This document shows positions 1 through 9,279 of a stretch of 64,000 bases of DNA, piece after piece. The notes under the pieces were generated by a model that was not told where the DNA came from, made no database searches, and worked only from the letters and a program-made list of their open reading frames with translations. The stretch's first letter is position 1. Each line of letters opens with the position of its first letter. The translations under genes and the position numbers were made by a program. The stretch comes from Leuctra nigra (lineage: Eukaryota; Arthropoda; Insecta; Plecoptera; Leuctridae): assembly GCA_934045905.1 (NCBI GenBank), contig OW203768.1, positions 16,892,316-16,956,315 of the forward strand. Reading direction: 5' to 3'.

Positions 1-419
1 AAAATCCGTGCACAGGAAGTACTTTTTAATCACTTTTTAATTTTGCAAAAAAAACTTTTTTTCATGTAACTCCGATTTTGACGAAACTTGGAAGAATTGT
101 TCACCATCCTAAATGACCACAAATAACTCTCTGAGCGTTTTCCTCTAAATCGTTTGGGAAATATGGACCTCGCAAAACGTCAAATTACACTCAAAGTGAC
201 CTAAATCGTCGAAAACTGACTAAAATATTACTTTTCAATGGGCCATATTTCCCAAACGATAAGATTTAGAGAAAATCGCTCAAAGAGCTATTTGTGTTCA
301 TTTAGGTTGGTGAACAATTCTGCCAAGTTTCGTCAAAATCGGAGTTACATGAAAAAAAGTTTTTTTTGCAAGAATTAACTTAAAAAGTGATTAAAAAGTA
401 CTTCTGATGCACGGATTTT
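1..419. mobile_element. Foldback (near-palindromic) MITE
   Basis: The first about 210 bases are the imperfect reverse complement of the next about 205. The left edge AAAATCCGTGCACAGGAAGT mirrors the right edge ending in GCACGGATTTT, and the centre is near 210-215. There is no ORF. Such long-arm palindromes are typical of non-autonomous foldback/MITE elements. The left target duplication would lie outside the window, so the superfamily is not assigned. Confidence 0.8.
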
Positions 420-526
420 GGAGGATTTTGGATATGTTGTAGAGGGCATTTTTTTTTAATCGATTCATGTATTAAAAAACCTTCTGTTGCAATTAGTGGT
501 GGGTATAATCACAAAATTACTGGACT

Positions 527-1804
527 ACTAGGAAAACGCTCAGTGTACCGCGTTGAGCGAGCACAGATACGTGCAACATCTTCAGCCGAACACGATACAC
601 GGTACGACACGATACATTTTCTTTGCTATATACACTTATCCATACACTTTGGTTCTGGAAGAATTTAATAACATATCCATGTGTTTTGACTCCGGTACTT
701 TTTTAAAATTCTCTTTAGACAACCTTCTGAACTACTAAAATGGCAAGGATATACTTCACCGATTGGGTTGAAAATTTGTAAAATATGAGATAATGTTGGT
801 CTTGCCAAATTTAAATAAGTATTTTTCTCTGCCAGCATTTAGGCAAAATAAGTCAAAACCCCTCATTTTTAGCACCCCTTCAACTCTATTCGGCTGAGAG
901 AACCTGCATTTCCTGCGGCGGACCATCCCGCGACCATCCCACTTCACCTTTCTGAGGGAAGTATAAAATATAGTGTGATAATCAAGGAGGTTCTAAATGT
1001 GATAATACACTCGCAGTAAAAATTACTTAGAGCATTTTGATTTTCAACAAATATGAATATTTTTTAAATTTTAAAATTTCAGACCGAAACTTTATAAGAT
1101 TAAAGAAAACGTTGGTAGCAATGACTATGAAAAAGTTCAAATTGATCGGAACTAAAACTGTGACCTGTTACTATTCGAACAAATAAGCGATACGTGATGG
1201 AGCCACTTCTGGCAGGAAAATGTTTAGATGCACTTTTTTGTTTTGATGTTCGTGTTTCCACAAGGCAGTGGAAAAGGAGAAACAAATGAAATGTAGATTT
1301 AGTTTCAAGTTTACTTTTTCAGCCGTAACAAACAACCAAAGCAAATTTTATATAATTTATTTACATAAATAAACCCTTTACAACCGCCATTATCGTAGTA
1401 CCAAAGAATCCACCAGAGGTCAGTCGTGTTCCTTATTTTCTCGAATATTGCCAGTAACAGAAAAATAACCACAAAAACTAAGGTCCGCGCCAAAAGAATC
1501 CAAAAGTTAATTTAGTTATTTTTCAAAAAGGGGGTCGAATTGGTCGTGAGAGTTGAAAGGTTGATTACTAAGGCTTTGAGACGTAGACTTTTCTTCTTGC
1601 CTCCACGACCGCGGACCCCCTCCATGATCTCGTGATCGGAACTTGTATATATACTAGCGAAGAGCGTATAACGACAAGCGAGTGTTAACAATGTTTTATA
1701 GTTTTACAGAATTTGTTTACATGTATAACGACTCAATTCTATTGGCATTTCGCATGTAGTAATAGTTGACTGCTAAATTGAGAAGTTATAACATGTTTTT
1801 ATGA
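527..1804 (-). repeat. GAGC-family fragments and unclassified AT-rich repeats
   Basis: Position 527 starts a reverse-oriented GAGC-family terminus (ACTAGGAAAACGCTCAGTG). The following sequence is degenerate. Part of 770-960 resembles 38850-38960 and 45270-45390, and 1280-1850 is similar to 2570-3000. I see no supportable coding exon; the short frames here are not conserved between repeat copies. Confidence 0.5.
1530..1620. mobile_element. Short GGGGGTC...GACCCCC repeat, copy 1
   Basis: A 91-bp unit bounded by GGGGGTCGAATTGGTCGTGAG and CCACGACCGCGGACCCCC, giving imperfect inverted ends. A second copy lies at 2727-2814 with the same flanks (TTTTCAAAAA before, TCCAT after). The two are therefore parts of one larger duplicated repeat rather than independent insertions. 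Confidence 0.55.
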
Positions 1805-1880
1805 ACTAGAAAAACGCTCAGTGTAACACGTTGGTGAGCGAGCACGGCTACATCTTCAACCGAACATAAAAAAGTTCCAG
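1805..1880 (-). mobile_element. GAGC-family terminus (reverse)
   Basis: ACTAGAAAAACGCTCAGTG followed by a GAGCGAGCACGG block is the reverse complement of the 3' end seen in full copies such as 49110-50640. The rest of the copy is degenerate. Confidence 0.6.
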
Positions 1881-2074
1881 GACTTTATAAATTACGCGAC
1901 AATGGGCGTTGGACAGCAGTGCGGTTGGCAGCATTGTTTAGCATGACTTTTCCTGAGCACAACTGTCTTTTCAGATTCTCGATAACATTCTTTATTGTGA
2001 AGTTATAGCTGTTATAGCGGAACAAGATTTTTGTGTTTAGCGATTTTATGATAATTTGTGGAAAAGAATCAAGA

Positions 2075-2190
2075 AGAAGATCTCTTCAGAGGGTCTCTTC
2101 AGTTTTTGGAGTTTTGGGGATGTCTCATCTCCGGTAATGACACGTTTCAAAAAGTTTTCATCGTCATTTGCCATTTCAAGAACTTCCTAA
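2075..2190 (-). pseudogene. Mariner-type transposase fragment, minus strand
   Basis: On the minus strand this reads a short stretch with NDDENFLKRVITGDET, the conserved region around the first catalytic Asp (the D of GDET) of Tc1/mariner transposases. It jumps straight to SPK-like residues, so the residues normally downstream of DET are deleted. It is inverted relative to the related fragment at 2226-2410, making a potential hairpin. It is a dead relic and no start, stop or TIR was assigned. Confidence 0.65.
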
Positions 2191-2225
2191 CTAACCATGT
2201 CAACAAATTTTAACTGAAAGTTGCA

Positions 2226-2410
2226 AATGAGACGAGTGGCTGCCCAGTTTGTGCTGAGACTTTTGACCGAGAAAAAGAACACCGAGTTTTGGTTTGTCAG
2301 CAACTTCTTGAAATGCAAAATGACGATGAAAACTTTTTGAAACGTGTCATTACCGGAGAGGAGACGTCCCCAAAACCCCCTAAACTGAAGAGACCCTCTG
2401 AAGAGACCTT
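2226..2410 (+). pseudogene. Mariner-type transposase fragment, plus strand
   Basis: Two frames are needed. About 2235-2275 reads AQFVLRLLTEKK-like residues. About 2289-2400, one frame shifted, reads VCQQLLEMQNDDENFLKRV followed by ITGEET. These resemble the linker-to-first-Asp region of mariner (SETMAR-type) transposase. The frameshift, the D-to-E change in the DET motif and the same internal deletion as its inverted partner at 2075-2190 show it is non-functional. Confidence 0.65.
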
Positions 2411-2726
2411 ATCTTATCTTCTTTCATTGATTTGGCAAAATTTCAAATTGATCGGACAACACATTTTTTTTAATTTAATTTGAACCAATAAACGGATTTA
2501 GAAATAACTAAGGGTCTGCAACGCCCAGAGATGGTCTGTACATGTGTGCAAAATTTCATCTCGATCGAAGAAACTGTGACCTATATATATTTCAGGAACA
2601 GAAAAAAAAACACATAACAGAGGTCTGTGCCAAAAGAAGCCGAAAGAGGTTTCTGTTGCAAATAAAGATATAATAATAATAAAGAATTCGCGCGTTCAAT
2701 AACTTTTGTATTTTTTTTTTCAAAAA

Positions 2727-2814
2727 GGGGGTCGAATTGGTCGTGAGAGTTGAAAGGTTGAACATGAAGTAATAGTAGAATACGTTGTACATGACTCCAC
2801 GACCGCGGACCCCC
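2727..2814. mobile_element. Short GGGGGTC...GACCCCC repeat, copy 2
   Basis: This is the second copy of the unit at 1530-1620. Both ends are conserved and the interior differs. Confidence 0.55.
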
Positions 2815-2946
2815 TCCATAAGATCATTAACTATGTTTTATATTTTTACAGAATTTGTTTACATGTATAACGACTCAATTCTATTGGCATTTCGTATGTT
2901 GTATTAGTTGACTACTAAATCGAGAAGTTATATCATGTTTTTATGA

Positions 2947-3025
2947 ACTAGAAAAACGCTCAGTGTAACGCGTTGGTGAGCGAGCACGGCAACGCGCAAC
3001 ATCTTCAACCGAACATAATCCACCT
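2947..3025 (-). mobile_element. GAGC-family terminus (reverse)
   Basis: ACTAGAAAAACGCTCAGTG plus a GGTGAGCGAGCACGG block. It is the same terminus as at 1805, preceded in both places by a shared TATAACGACTCAATTCTATT segment. Confidence 0.6.
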
Positions 3026-3100
3026 GTGATGAAAATCGTCTGTTTTTTTACATTATTGATCACTTCAATTTAAAATCAATATGCTATGAACAGATCTCAC

Positions 3101-3272
3101 CTCAAAAGTGACCTTCTTGGTCTGCAGGAACTCAATGTAGGGAAGTATTTGTTGAATTGTCACCAAGAAAGTGTGCGTCTCATCAAATGTAACTTGGCGA
3201 TCTATTGGCTTGGGCTCGGTTTCGTACTGACCAAAACTCCCAACCGAGTATTTCAAGTGAATAGACTGGAAT
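3101..3272 (-). CDS. Exon 4 of the partial host gene
   Basis: 172 bases: one base completes the Arg codon split by intron 3, followed by 57 codons ending TKKVTFE at a GTGAGA donor. The acceptor CCTTTCCACAG is intact, but a hAT MITE (3284-4118) starts 9 bases upstream of the AG. The 8-bp target duplication is the pyrimidine tract itself. Confidence 0.7.
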
Positions 3273-6200
3273 CTGTGGAAAGGCAGTGTTGGGTAGGAAC
3301 GGAACGAAATAGTTCCGTTCCTAGGAACTAGTTCCTTTTCTTAGGAACTATGGAACGTCTTAGTACCTTTTTTCTAGGGAGGAACTATGGAACGGTTTAG
3401 TTCCTTTTTTTGAGGAACTGTAACGATTTTTGCTAAGTTCCTTTGTTTAAAACTTGAATGTACTTTTATTCCGAAAAACTGCACTCGTCTACAAACATAT
3501 TAATTCTGTCAGAAGTAAGATGTCCCTCTAGCTATTTGGCAAGGTTCTAAAATATTGGCTATTTGGCTAAAAATAACTCAAACCAGTCGTCACCTACCCT
3601 AACACAATGGACATCTATCTACCTGTAGTCGCGTGGCCAACCCTTTAGACCAAAGAACTCCATTCCTAGTAATGACTAATGACTCGTGAACAAGTGAGTG
3701 CGCAGGCACACAGATTTCAGATCTCAGATCGTCGTCTTTTTAGATTTTACTTTGTTTCCTTCCTCCCATTTCCTTTCCGATCACTGTGTAGGTAGGACAC
3801 ATCACATCGCCACTGAAATTTTAGTTTTTACGAATCATCTTATCTCTCTTATAATCTTTTCAAATCTGCTGTGATATAGTGATTAAATTTTTAATTTTCA
3901 ATTTTTAATTTGCAGATTGCAATTTTTAATATTCCAGTTAAAATAACACCTTTCTTTAAAAAGGAACTAAAAGGAACTAAGTTCCTTTTATAAAGGAACT
4001 AGGAACGGAATAGTTCCTTTCATTATTGAAGGAACTGGAACTGGAACTAGTTCCTTTTTTCGGCGAGGAACTTGGAACGGGAACTAGTTCCTTTTCAAAA
4101 GGAACTTACCCAACACTGTGGAAAGGCAGACAAGAATCATTACTTGACGGCTGGGTAGTGAGTTTGACCTTGAAGAGTTTTTTAATCGATTTTTATCAAT
4201 ATCTTTTTCCAGTGTAATTGTTAACAAAATAGGGCTATGGACGTGAATTCAGAACAGTTCAATGAAAATAATTTCATAGTTTGGAATAAGTTATTAGTTT
4301 TATTTTGTCCAACAGGTGTTTAGAACCCGAAAATGTAGTAATTTTCGGGTTCTAAACACCTGTTGGACACAATAAAACTAATAGCTTATTATTTCTAAGC
4401 TATGAAATTATTTTCATTGAACTCTTCTGAATTCACGTCCATAGCCTTATTTTGTTAACAATTACACTGGAAAAAGATATTGATAAAAATCGATTAAAAA
4501 ACTCGTCAAGGCCACGCTCACTACCAAGCCCTCTTAAGCCCCATTTACACGGTGCAATTTCTTGAACAACTTCTGTACCACACTTCTGTGTCACACTTCT
4601 TGAATGGAAATTGAACATGGAGGCCAAGTCTTGAAACTTACGCTTTCAGGTCGCAACCGCCTCGGACGTCAACAAGTCCCATTTACTGTAAGAATGATGA
4701 CCTTGAAATCTACCTTTAACTGTTTAGCTTAATTTTGAATAAGGTTTAATGACTGTATAATATCTATAATAATTATTATAATGTTAATACATTGTTTCCA
4801 ATAGATTGCTGGATGACAATCAAGTGCGGATTGACTTTATGTTTCAATGTCGATCACTCTTACAGTAAATGGGACTTGTTGACGTCCGAGCCGAGAGCGT
4901 TTGCGTCCTGAAAGCGTAAGTTTCAAGACTTGGTCTCATGTTTTAAGTTCTGTGACAGAAAGTTGCGTCGTGTAAATACAAAATTGTATGAAAAATGGGA
5001 ATGTGACACAGAAGTTGTTCAAGAAATTGCACCGTGTAAATGGGGCTTTATGCTTGTCATGTTATTTGGTTAATAAACATCAATAATAATTTTACAAATA
5101 AAATTACTACATTTCTGAAAAATTCAACAACTCAATGTTGGAAATACATGAATCAATATTGTGAATCAGCCATTCACAATCAATTACATTATTAAAACAC
5201 ATAAAAGGCCAAATAATATGTGAAAACAATTATTAAACAATTTAAATTTGAGAATTGACCAATATTGAAAAATAGGTATCGGTAAAAAATGTTCATTTTA
5301 ATCAATAATTTATCTTAATTTCATGGATTGACTATTCTTCACATACTTTCAATGAAGTAATGAATCAATATTAGTACTGATGTACTTTCTGCTCACCTTT
5401 CCTTAAGTATACTTGGAACATTGACAAGTTTGGCGACGCGAATCATAGCTGGATTCAGCGTTTTGACTTGAATCTCAGATAACAAATCATCAACTCTCAT
5501 AGCAACAGAACAGAAGAGCGTCTTCTTCGTGGGAATAACAACTTGGTTCGTCATATCTTCCAGATCAGCGAAGTACAACTCGCCGTTGATACTCAGCTCA
5601 AACGCCGGATCATTCCGGGAACGTTTCTTAACTTTCTCTTTCCCTTGACTCTTCGACCGTTTCTCCTTCTTCTTCGGCTTCCACACCAAAGCGTCTGGAG
5701 TTGTGGAGAGCGCTGTGATGGTTCGCTTCACTCCGTCCGTGTGGGAGTGGAATGGATATCCCGAGGGGAAGTTGCGGATGTTGAATGCAGCTACTGGATA
5801 GGTTGGATCCGAGTCCAGAGGTCTCCCGTCTTTGCCGAGTTCCGTCAGCTCGATGAAGTGCAGTTCATTTGGTCTTTCCAGGAATCCGATGTCAGATTCT
5901 TGGACTTTGAAGGCGAATGGCTTGTCAGATTTGGCCCTGAAATCAATTGTGTACATTTTTTATCCGTACAACGTATAATATAGTTAGTCCATTATTCTCC
6001 AGCATAAGAATTAAGAAAGAAGTTTTGCCGAAGAAAGTTACCTATATCGACACAATGTTTTAATAGTCAATTTTCAATTGTCTTCAATTGTTGAATTCAA
6101 GACCAAGAATCTACTTACTCCATTATTTGGCACAAAATGTGACTCTCACAAATTGTTATAAACCCATAGAAACGCAATAAAATATACATTAATAGTTAAT

Positions 6201-7291
6201 GGAATATTATAGAAAGAGTACAAATACTAAAGTGATATTTCAAAGAGAGTATCGTGTCATGGTGTGAGGAAATCGGACTAGAAGATAAAAGATACTTACA
6301 TTTGAACGAGCTTCTTCTTCTCATCCCAAATCTTGAATTTGGTGACGCTCGCGTGTAAATCTTGCAACACTGCCACGTCGACCGAGCACGTGTGGTTGAC
6401 AGAAAACACGGCCCATGCGACATCTCCAGTGATATTTGTCTTGACAGCGACACAATCTCCATTTGTGTATATCTGAAATAACAAGATTCACTCCCATCAT
6501 TATAATGTGCACATGGGAGATCCTTGGGCTATGTACACTCAACAAATGATAAAACGGTATTTGAAAGAAATTGATTGCATGAAAAAATGTGATGGCATCA
6601 TCCGACGAAGTATGTGCTAACTTGTCATCTACCTCTTCTGATTTCATTGATAATAACAAGGATTGATTGTCAAGGAACATTACCAGCAGCGAGCCAATCC
6701 ATTTTGATTTTCGTTCAAATAGCGTTTTATGATTTGTTGGGTGTACCTATTCTTTGATTTCTGTTGAAGTCACAGGCGACTATTGCAATGGTACGCTCAT
6801 GGCACTTTTTTATTGTGTGTTTTGCCTGTTTTGTCCAGGTCACACAGATACGATCAAATTTTGCACACACATAAATGCCATACCAGCAGATTTTGTGAAA
6901 ATTAACCGTTTGTCCGGTATGACACAGCTGACAGTTGACAGCCATAAGCCATTTATGACTTTGTTGCCCTTGGAGGCGGAAAATGTAGGTACATTTTTGT
7001 GATGTATTTTAATAAAACATTGAAACAAACCTTGGCCACCTGCCGCCATACAACTACATCAACCACATTGACCACATGGGTGGGAAAGAGAGAGTATTCA
7101 AGATGAACGAATGCCTGAGGAGACTTCTCCATTTTGATGATGCTGCCATCTTCTGGCTGTTGTTCTTTACCCTTTTTACCCTTCTTTTCTTTATCCTTCT
7201 TGCCCTTCTTTTCCTTATCCTTCTTGCCCTTCTTAGGACGCTCCTTTTTGTTTGGCACACCAATTGCAAAAGTTAATACAAAATGAGGCAT
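3101..7291 (-). CDS. Spliced host gene, four visible exons (partial, product unrecognised)
   Basis: The model joins 7031-7291, 6300-6472, 5397-5936 and 3101-3272 on the minus strand, 1146 coding bases or 382 codons. All junctions keep frame: AAG|GTTTGT to TTTCAG|ATA (phase 0), AAAT|GTAAGT to TTTCAG|GGC (phase 2), GAAAG|GTGAGC to CCACAG|ATT (phase 2). The last visible exon ends TTTGAG|GTGAGA, so the gene goes on to the left, probably outside the window. The protein starts at ATG 7291 and carries a Lys-rich KKGKKDKEKKGKK stretch. It then has two beta-rich segments separated by a second Lys/Arg patch (KPKKKEKRSK). No signal peptide or membrane segment is visible. The layout (basic linkers, then an LNPAMIRV...ILKER C2-like pattern) loosely recalls cilia-associated proteins of the CFAP92/CFAP70 kind, but that is memory-based and weak. 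A further 5' exon cannot be excluded. Confidence 0.75.
3284..4118. mobile_element. hAT-type MITE with 8-bp target duplication
   Basis: The ends CAGTGTTGGGTAGGAAC and GGAACTTACCCAACACTG form a terminal inverted repeat of hAT type. TGGAAAGG is duplicated at 3276-3283 and 4119-4126, the 8 bp expected for hAT. Both halves carry many GGAACT/AGTTCC copies, which may be sub-terminal transposase sites. There is no transposase ORF, so it is non-autonomous. It lies in intron 3 of the minus-strand gene, against the 3' splice site. Confidence 0.92.
4145..4533. mobile_element. Palindromic GACGGCTG foldback element, copy 1
   Basis: Two arms of about 190 bp are reverse complements (GAATTCAGAACAGTTC against GAACTCTTCTGAATTC), with the axis near 4337. 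The family ends GACGGCTGGGTAGTGAG and CTCACTACCCAGCCGTC are seen cleanly in the copy at 63001-63387. This copy is degenerate at the left edge. It lies in intron 3 of the host gene. Confidence 0.8.
4537..5047. mobile_element. Harbinger-like MITE (TTA target duplication), copy 1
   Basis: TIRs AGCCCCATTTACACGGTGCA and its complement bound the element, with TTA duplicated at 4534-4536 and 5048-5050. A 3-bp TTA/TWA duplication is the PIF/Harbinger hallmark. Inside it, 4618-4700 and 4853-4937 are a second inverted pair (GTCTTGAAACTTACGCTTTC), suggesting a nested element. No ORF. Confidence 0.8.
5397..5936 (-). CDS. Exon 3 of the partial host gene
   Basis: 540 bases flanked by TTTCAG acceptor and GTGAGC donor. 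It encodes about 180 residues with motifs GFLERPNELHFIELTELG, NIRNFPSGYPFHSHTDGVKR, a Lys/Arg linker and VAMRVDDLLSEIQVKTLNP. It is the longest exon. Open reading on the opposite strand here is a shadow. Confidence 0.8.
6300..6472 (-). CDS. Exon 2 of the partial host gene
   Basis: 173 bases between acceptor GTTATTTCAG and donor AAAT|GTAAGT, coding IYTNGDCVAVKTNITGDVAW through to KLVQ. The frame continues from exon 1 (phase 0) and into exon 3 (phase 2). Confidence 0.78.
6473..7030. other. Intron 1, repeat-derived
   Basis: The segment 6590-6680 (GATGGCATCATCCGA) recurs at 11965-12065. The segment 6780-6950 resembles the 5' part of GAGC-family copies (GGTACGCTCATGGCACTTTT, as at 49136). No extra exon was recognised. 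Confidence 0.5.
7031..7291 (-). CDS. Exon 1 of the partial host gene
   Basis: 261 bases from ATG 7289-7291 to donor GCCAAG|GTTTGT, 87 codons, phase 0 end. The Lys/Glu/Gly repeat at residues 15-43 is followed by a hydrophobic stretch around HVVNVVDVVVW. No convincing 3' splice site lies just upstream of the ATG, so this may be the true start. An upstream non-coding exon is possible. Confidence 0.65.
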
Positions 7292-7887
7292 TGTTAATAA
7301 AAGCGTAGACTGATGCCAATGTACATGTTATTATGTAAATTTAGATATGAGTGTGTAACAAAATATGTTTCAATGATGCAATCATTGAAAAGCATCGTAA
7401 CTGTGGAAACAATTGGGGGTAAAATCGTTGACGTATTTGAGAGAATAGTTGATTCAGCATTACCTACTGTTGTTGATATGTTGTTGTTGTACAGGCGAAT
7501 TGAGTGTCTCATTTTCGTTCTTTTGTCATGGACCTATGTTTTCTTTGATTGTCTGTTACTGGTCGTACAGTTTCTCCGAACGACATAATTTTTGCATACA
7601 GGGCCAAAGTATTGTTTAAAGACTGATTTTTTTTAGAAATCGGTTGATTGGCTAAAATTAAAATAAATTTCACCTCTTTTGGCTGAAAAATTTAAATGGC
7701 CATATCAAGTTCAAATTTTGCACAAATTTTCAGCCAAATCGATTAAGAACGTATGCACTTATTAACAATTTTAGCATTGAGATCATTATTCTGAAAACAA
7801 AATCTAAAAATTAACTTACAAGTTAATAAAATCATCTTATTCTGTGCCGTTGAACATATAAATAAAATTGAATTAAATAAAAAGTGT
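7292..7887. other. Gene 5' flank and repeat fragment
   Basis: AT-rich. 7560-7790 is a degenerate GAGC-family interior (TTTCTCCGAACGACATAATTTT, gapped match to the CGATCGA...AAATTTTGCA module). I see no coding exon and no clear TATA box for the minus-strand gene. Confidence 0.4.
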
Positions 7888-8006
7888 TGCCAACGGCACG
7901 CGGTGTTCCCAAGCGGTCACCCATCCAAGTACTGACCGCGCCCGATGTTGCTTAACTTCGGTGATCGGACGAGAACCGGTGTTTTCAACATGGTATGGTT
8001 GTTTAC
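7888..8006 (-). rRNA. 5S rRNA: 5S ribosomal RNA, copy 1 (divergent 5' end)
   Basis: 119 nt on the minus strand matching eukaryotic 5S, including ACCATACCATGTTGAAAACA, the internal control region around CGAAGTTAAGCAACATCGGG and 3' GCCGTTGGCA. A CACTTTTTA tract, a Pol III terminator, follows at once. The 5' strand of helix I reads GTAAACA instead of GTCAACG, leaving two mismatches with the 3' strand, so this copy may be a pseudogene. Confidence 0.93.
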
Positions 8007-8098
8007 GAGAGTTAGAAACGTCGATAGCACATTTAATCGTTCACATTGCCAAAATTGCAAACTCTCATTAATATACCAGGTACTAAAATTCAACATTA

Positions 8099-8257
8099 AG
8101 CCCCATTTACACGGTGCAATTTCTTGTACAACTTCTGTGTCACAAAAGTTCTGCACATGTGCAGATTCTATTTATCATCTCAAAAGTGATACTGCGCACG
8201 AGCAGATAAACTGTGGCACAGAAGTTGTTGAAGAAATTGCACCGTGTAAATGGGGCT
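8099..8257. mobile_element. Harbinger-like MITE, copy 2, in the 5S spacer
   Basis: A 159-bp element with the same AGCCCCATTTACACGGTGCA ends as 4537-5047 and TTA duplicated at 8096-8098 and 8258-8260. It lies between 5S copies 1 and 2 and accounts for most of the difference in repeat period there. Confidence 0.85.
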
Positions 8258-8559
8258 TTAGATGTATTACATCTTACGTATTTTCTATTAATTTCAAGGT
8301 TAAGCTTTCATCTTTTATGGATTACTTTATGAATGAATAATATTGATACATTATTGTATTAATTGTGTATTATTTATTGTATGTATAAAGTAAAGTATAC
8401 AGAATTCCTGTGTTCGATCAGAAAGTATTTTACTATTTTAAAATTAAATAATCCCTATGTAATTAGGCCCAGAATAACCTAAGTTAAATTGTGCCGGATT
8501 AACCAATCAAACAGAAATTAAATCAAAACTGATTGAAATATGGAACATATAAAAAGTGT

Positions 8560-8678
8560 TGCCAACGGCACGCGGTGTTCCCAAGCGGTCACCCATCCAA
8601 GTACTGACCGCGCCCGATGTTGCTTAACTTCGGTGATCGGACGAGAACCGGTGTTTTCAACATGGTATGGTCGTTGAC
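8560..8678 (-). rRNA. 5S rRNA: 5S ribosomal RNA, copy 2
   Basis: 119 nt, minus strand. The core is identical by eye to copy 1. The 5' end GTCAACGACCATACC pairs with 3' CGTTGGC through one G-U. A T-run terminator CACTTTTTATA follows the 3' end. It is 672 bp from copy 1. Confidence 0.95.
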
Positions 8679-9160
8679 GAGAGTTCTTTGTTCACATGAT
8701 CAAAATAGCAGCCTCTAATTGCACTTGAAACATAAAGCTGTAGACTTACCAAGGTCGGTAGAACTAAAATTGAACATTATTATATGTATATCTTCTGACG
8801 TTTTTTTGTATTTATTTTAAGAATTAATTTTTTCTGGATGACTTTGACTACGAATTGCCGTGTTGTTGTTGGATCAGAAAACATTTCAAAACGTCTGAAA
8901 TACTTACTGCTTCCAAAATGCATTTTAACATTTAAAAAATGTATAATCCATAAATAACAGGAAAAATATTTTTCTTCGAAATAAAAAATTGTATGTTAAA
9001 ACTTACAAGCGAAATGCGAAATTGCATTTCTTGCAATGCCTGGAATATATATATTTGTAAATTCGGACTATCTGCCCGAGTCTATGCCATGCGTACTAAA
9101 TATTGCATATCAAATAAAAATTAAATCAAATTTGATCGAAATAAAAATTATAAAAAGTGT

Positions 9161-9279
9161 TGCCAACGGCACGCGGTGTTCCCAAGCGGTCACCCATCCA
9201 AGTACTGACCGCGCCCGATGCTGCTTAACTTCGGTGATCGGACGAGAACCGGTGTTTTCAACATGGTATGGTCGTTGAC
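9161..9279 (-). rRNA. 5S rRNA: 5S ribosomal RNA, copy 3
   Basis: 119 nt, minus strand, 601 bp beyond copy 2. It has one visible core difference (GCAGCATCGGG instead of GCAACATCGGG) with helix I intact. A CACTTTTTATA terminator follows. The spacers between the three copies are not obviously homogenised. Confidence 0.95.

Noticed and set aside
5543..5983. 146-codon plus-strand frame
   Set aside because: Antisense of exon 3; the minus strand has matching splice sites and phases.
7054..7269. Arg-rich alternative minus-strand frame in exon 1
   Set aside because: A shifted-frame shadow of the Lys-rich region; it does not join exon 2 in phase.
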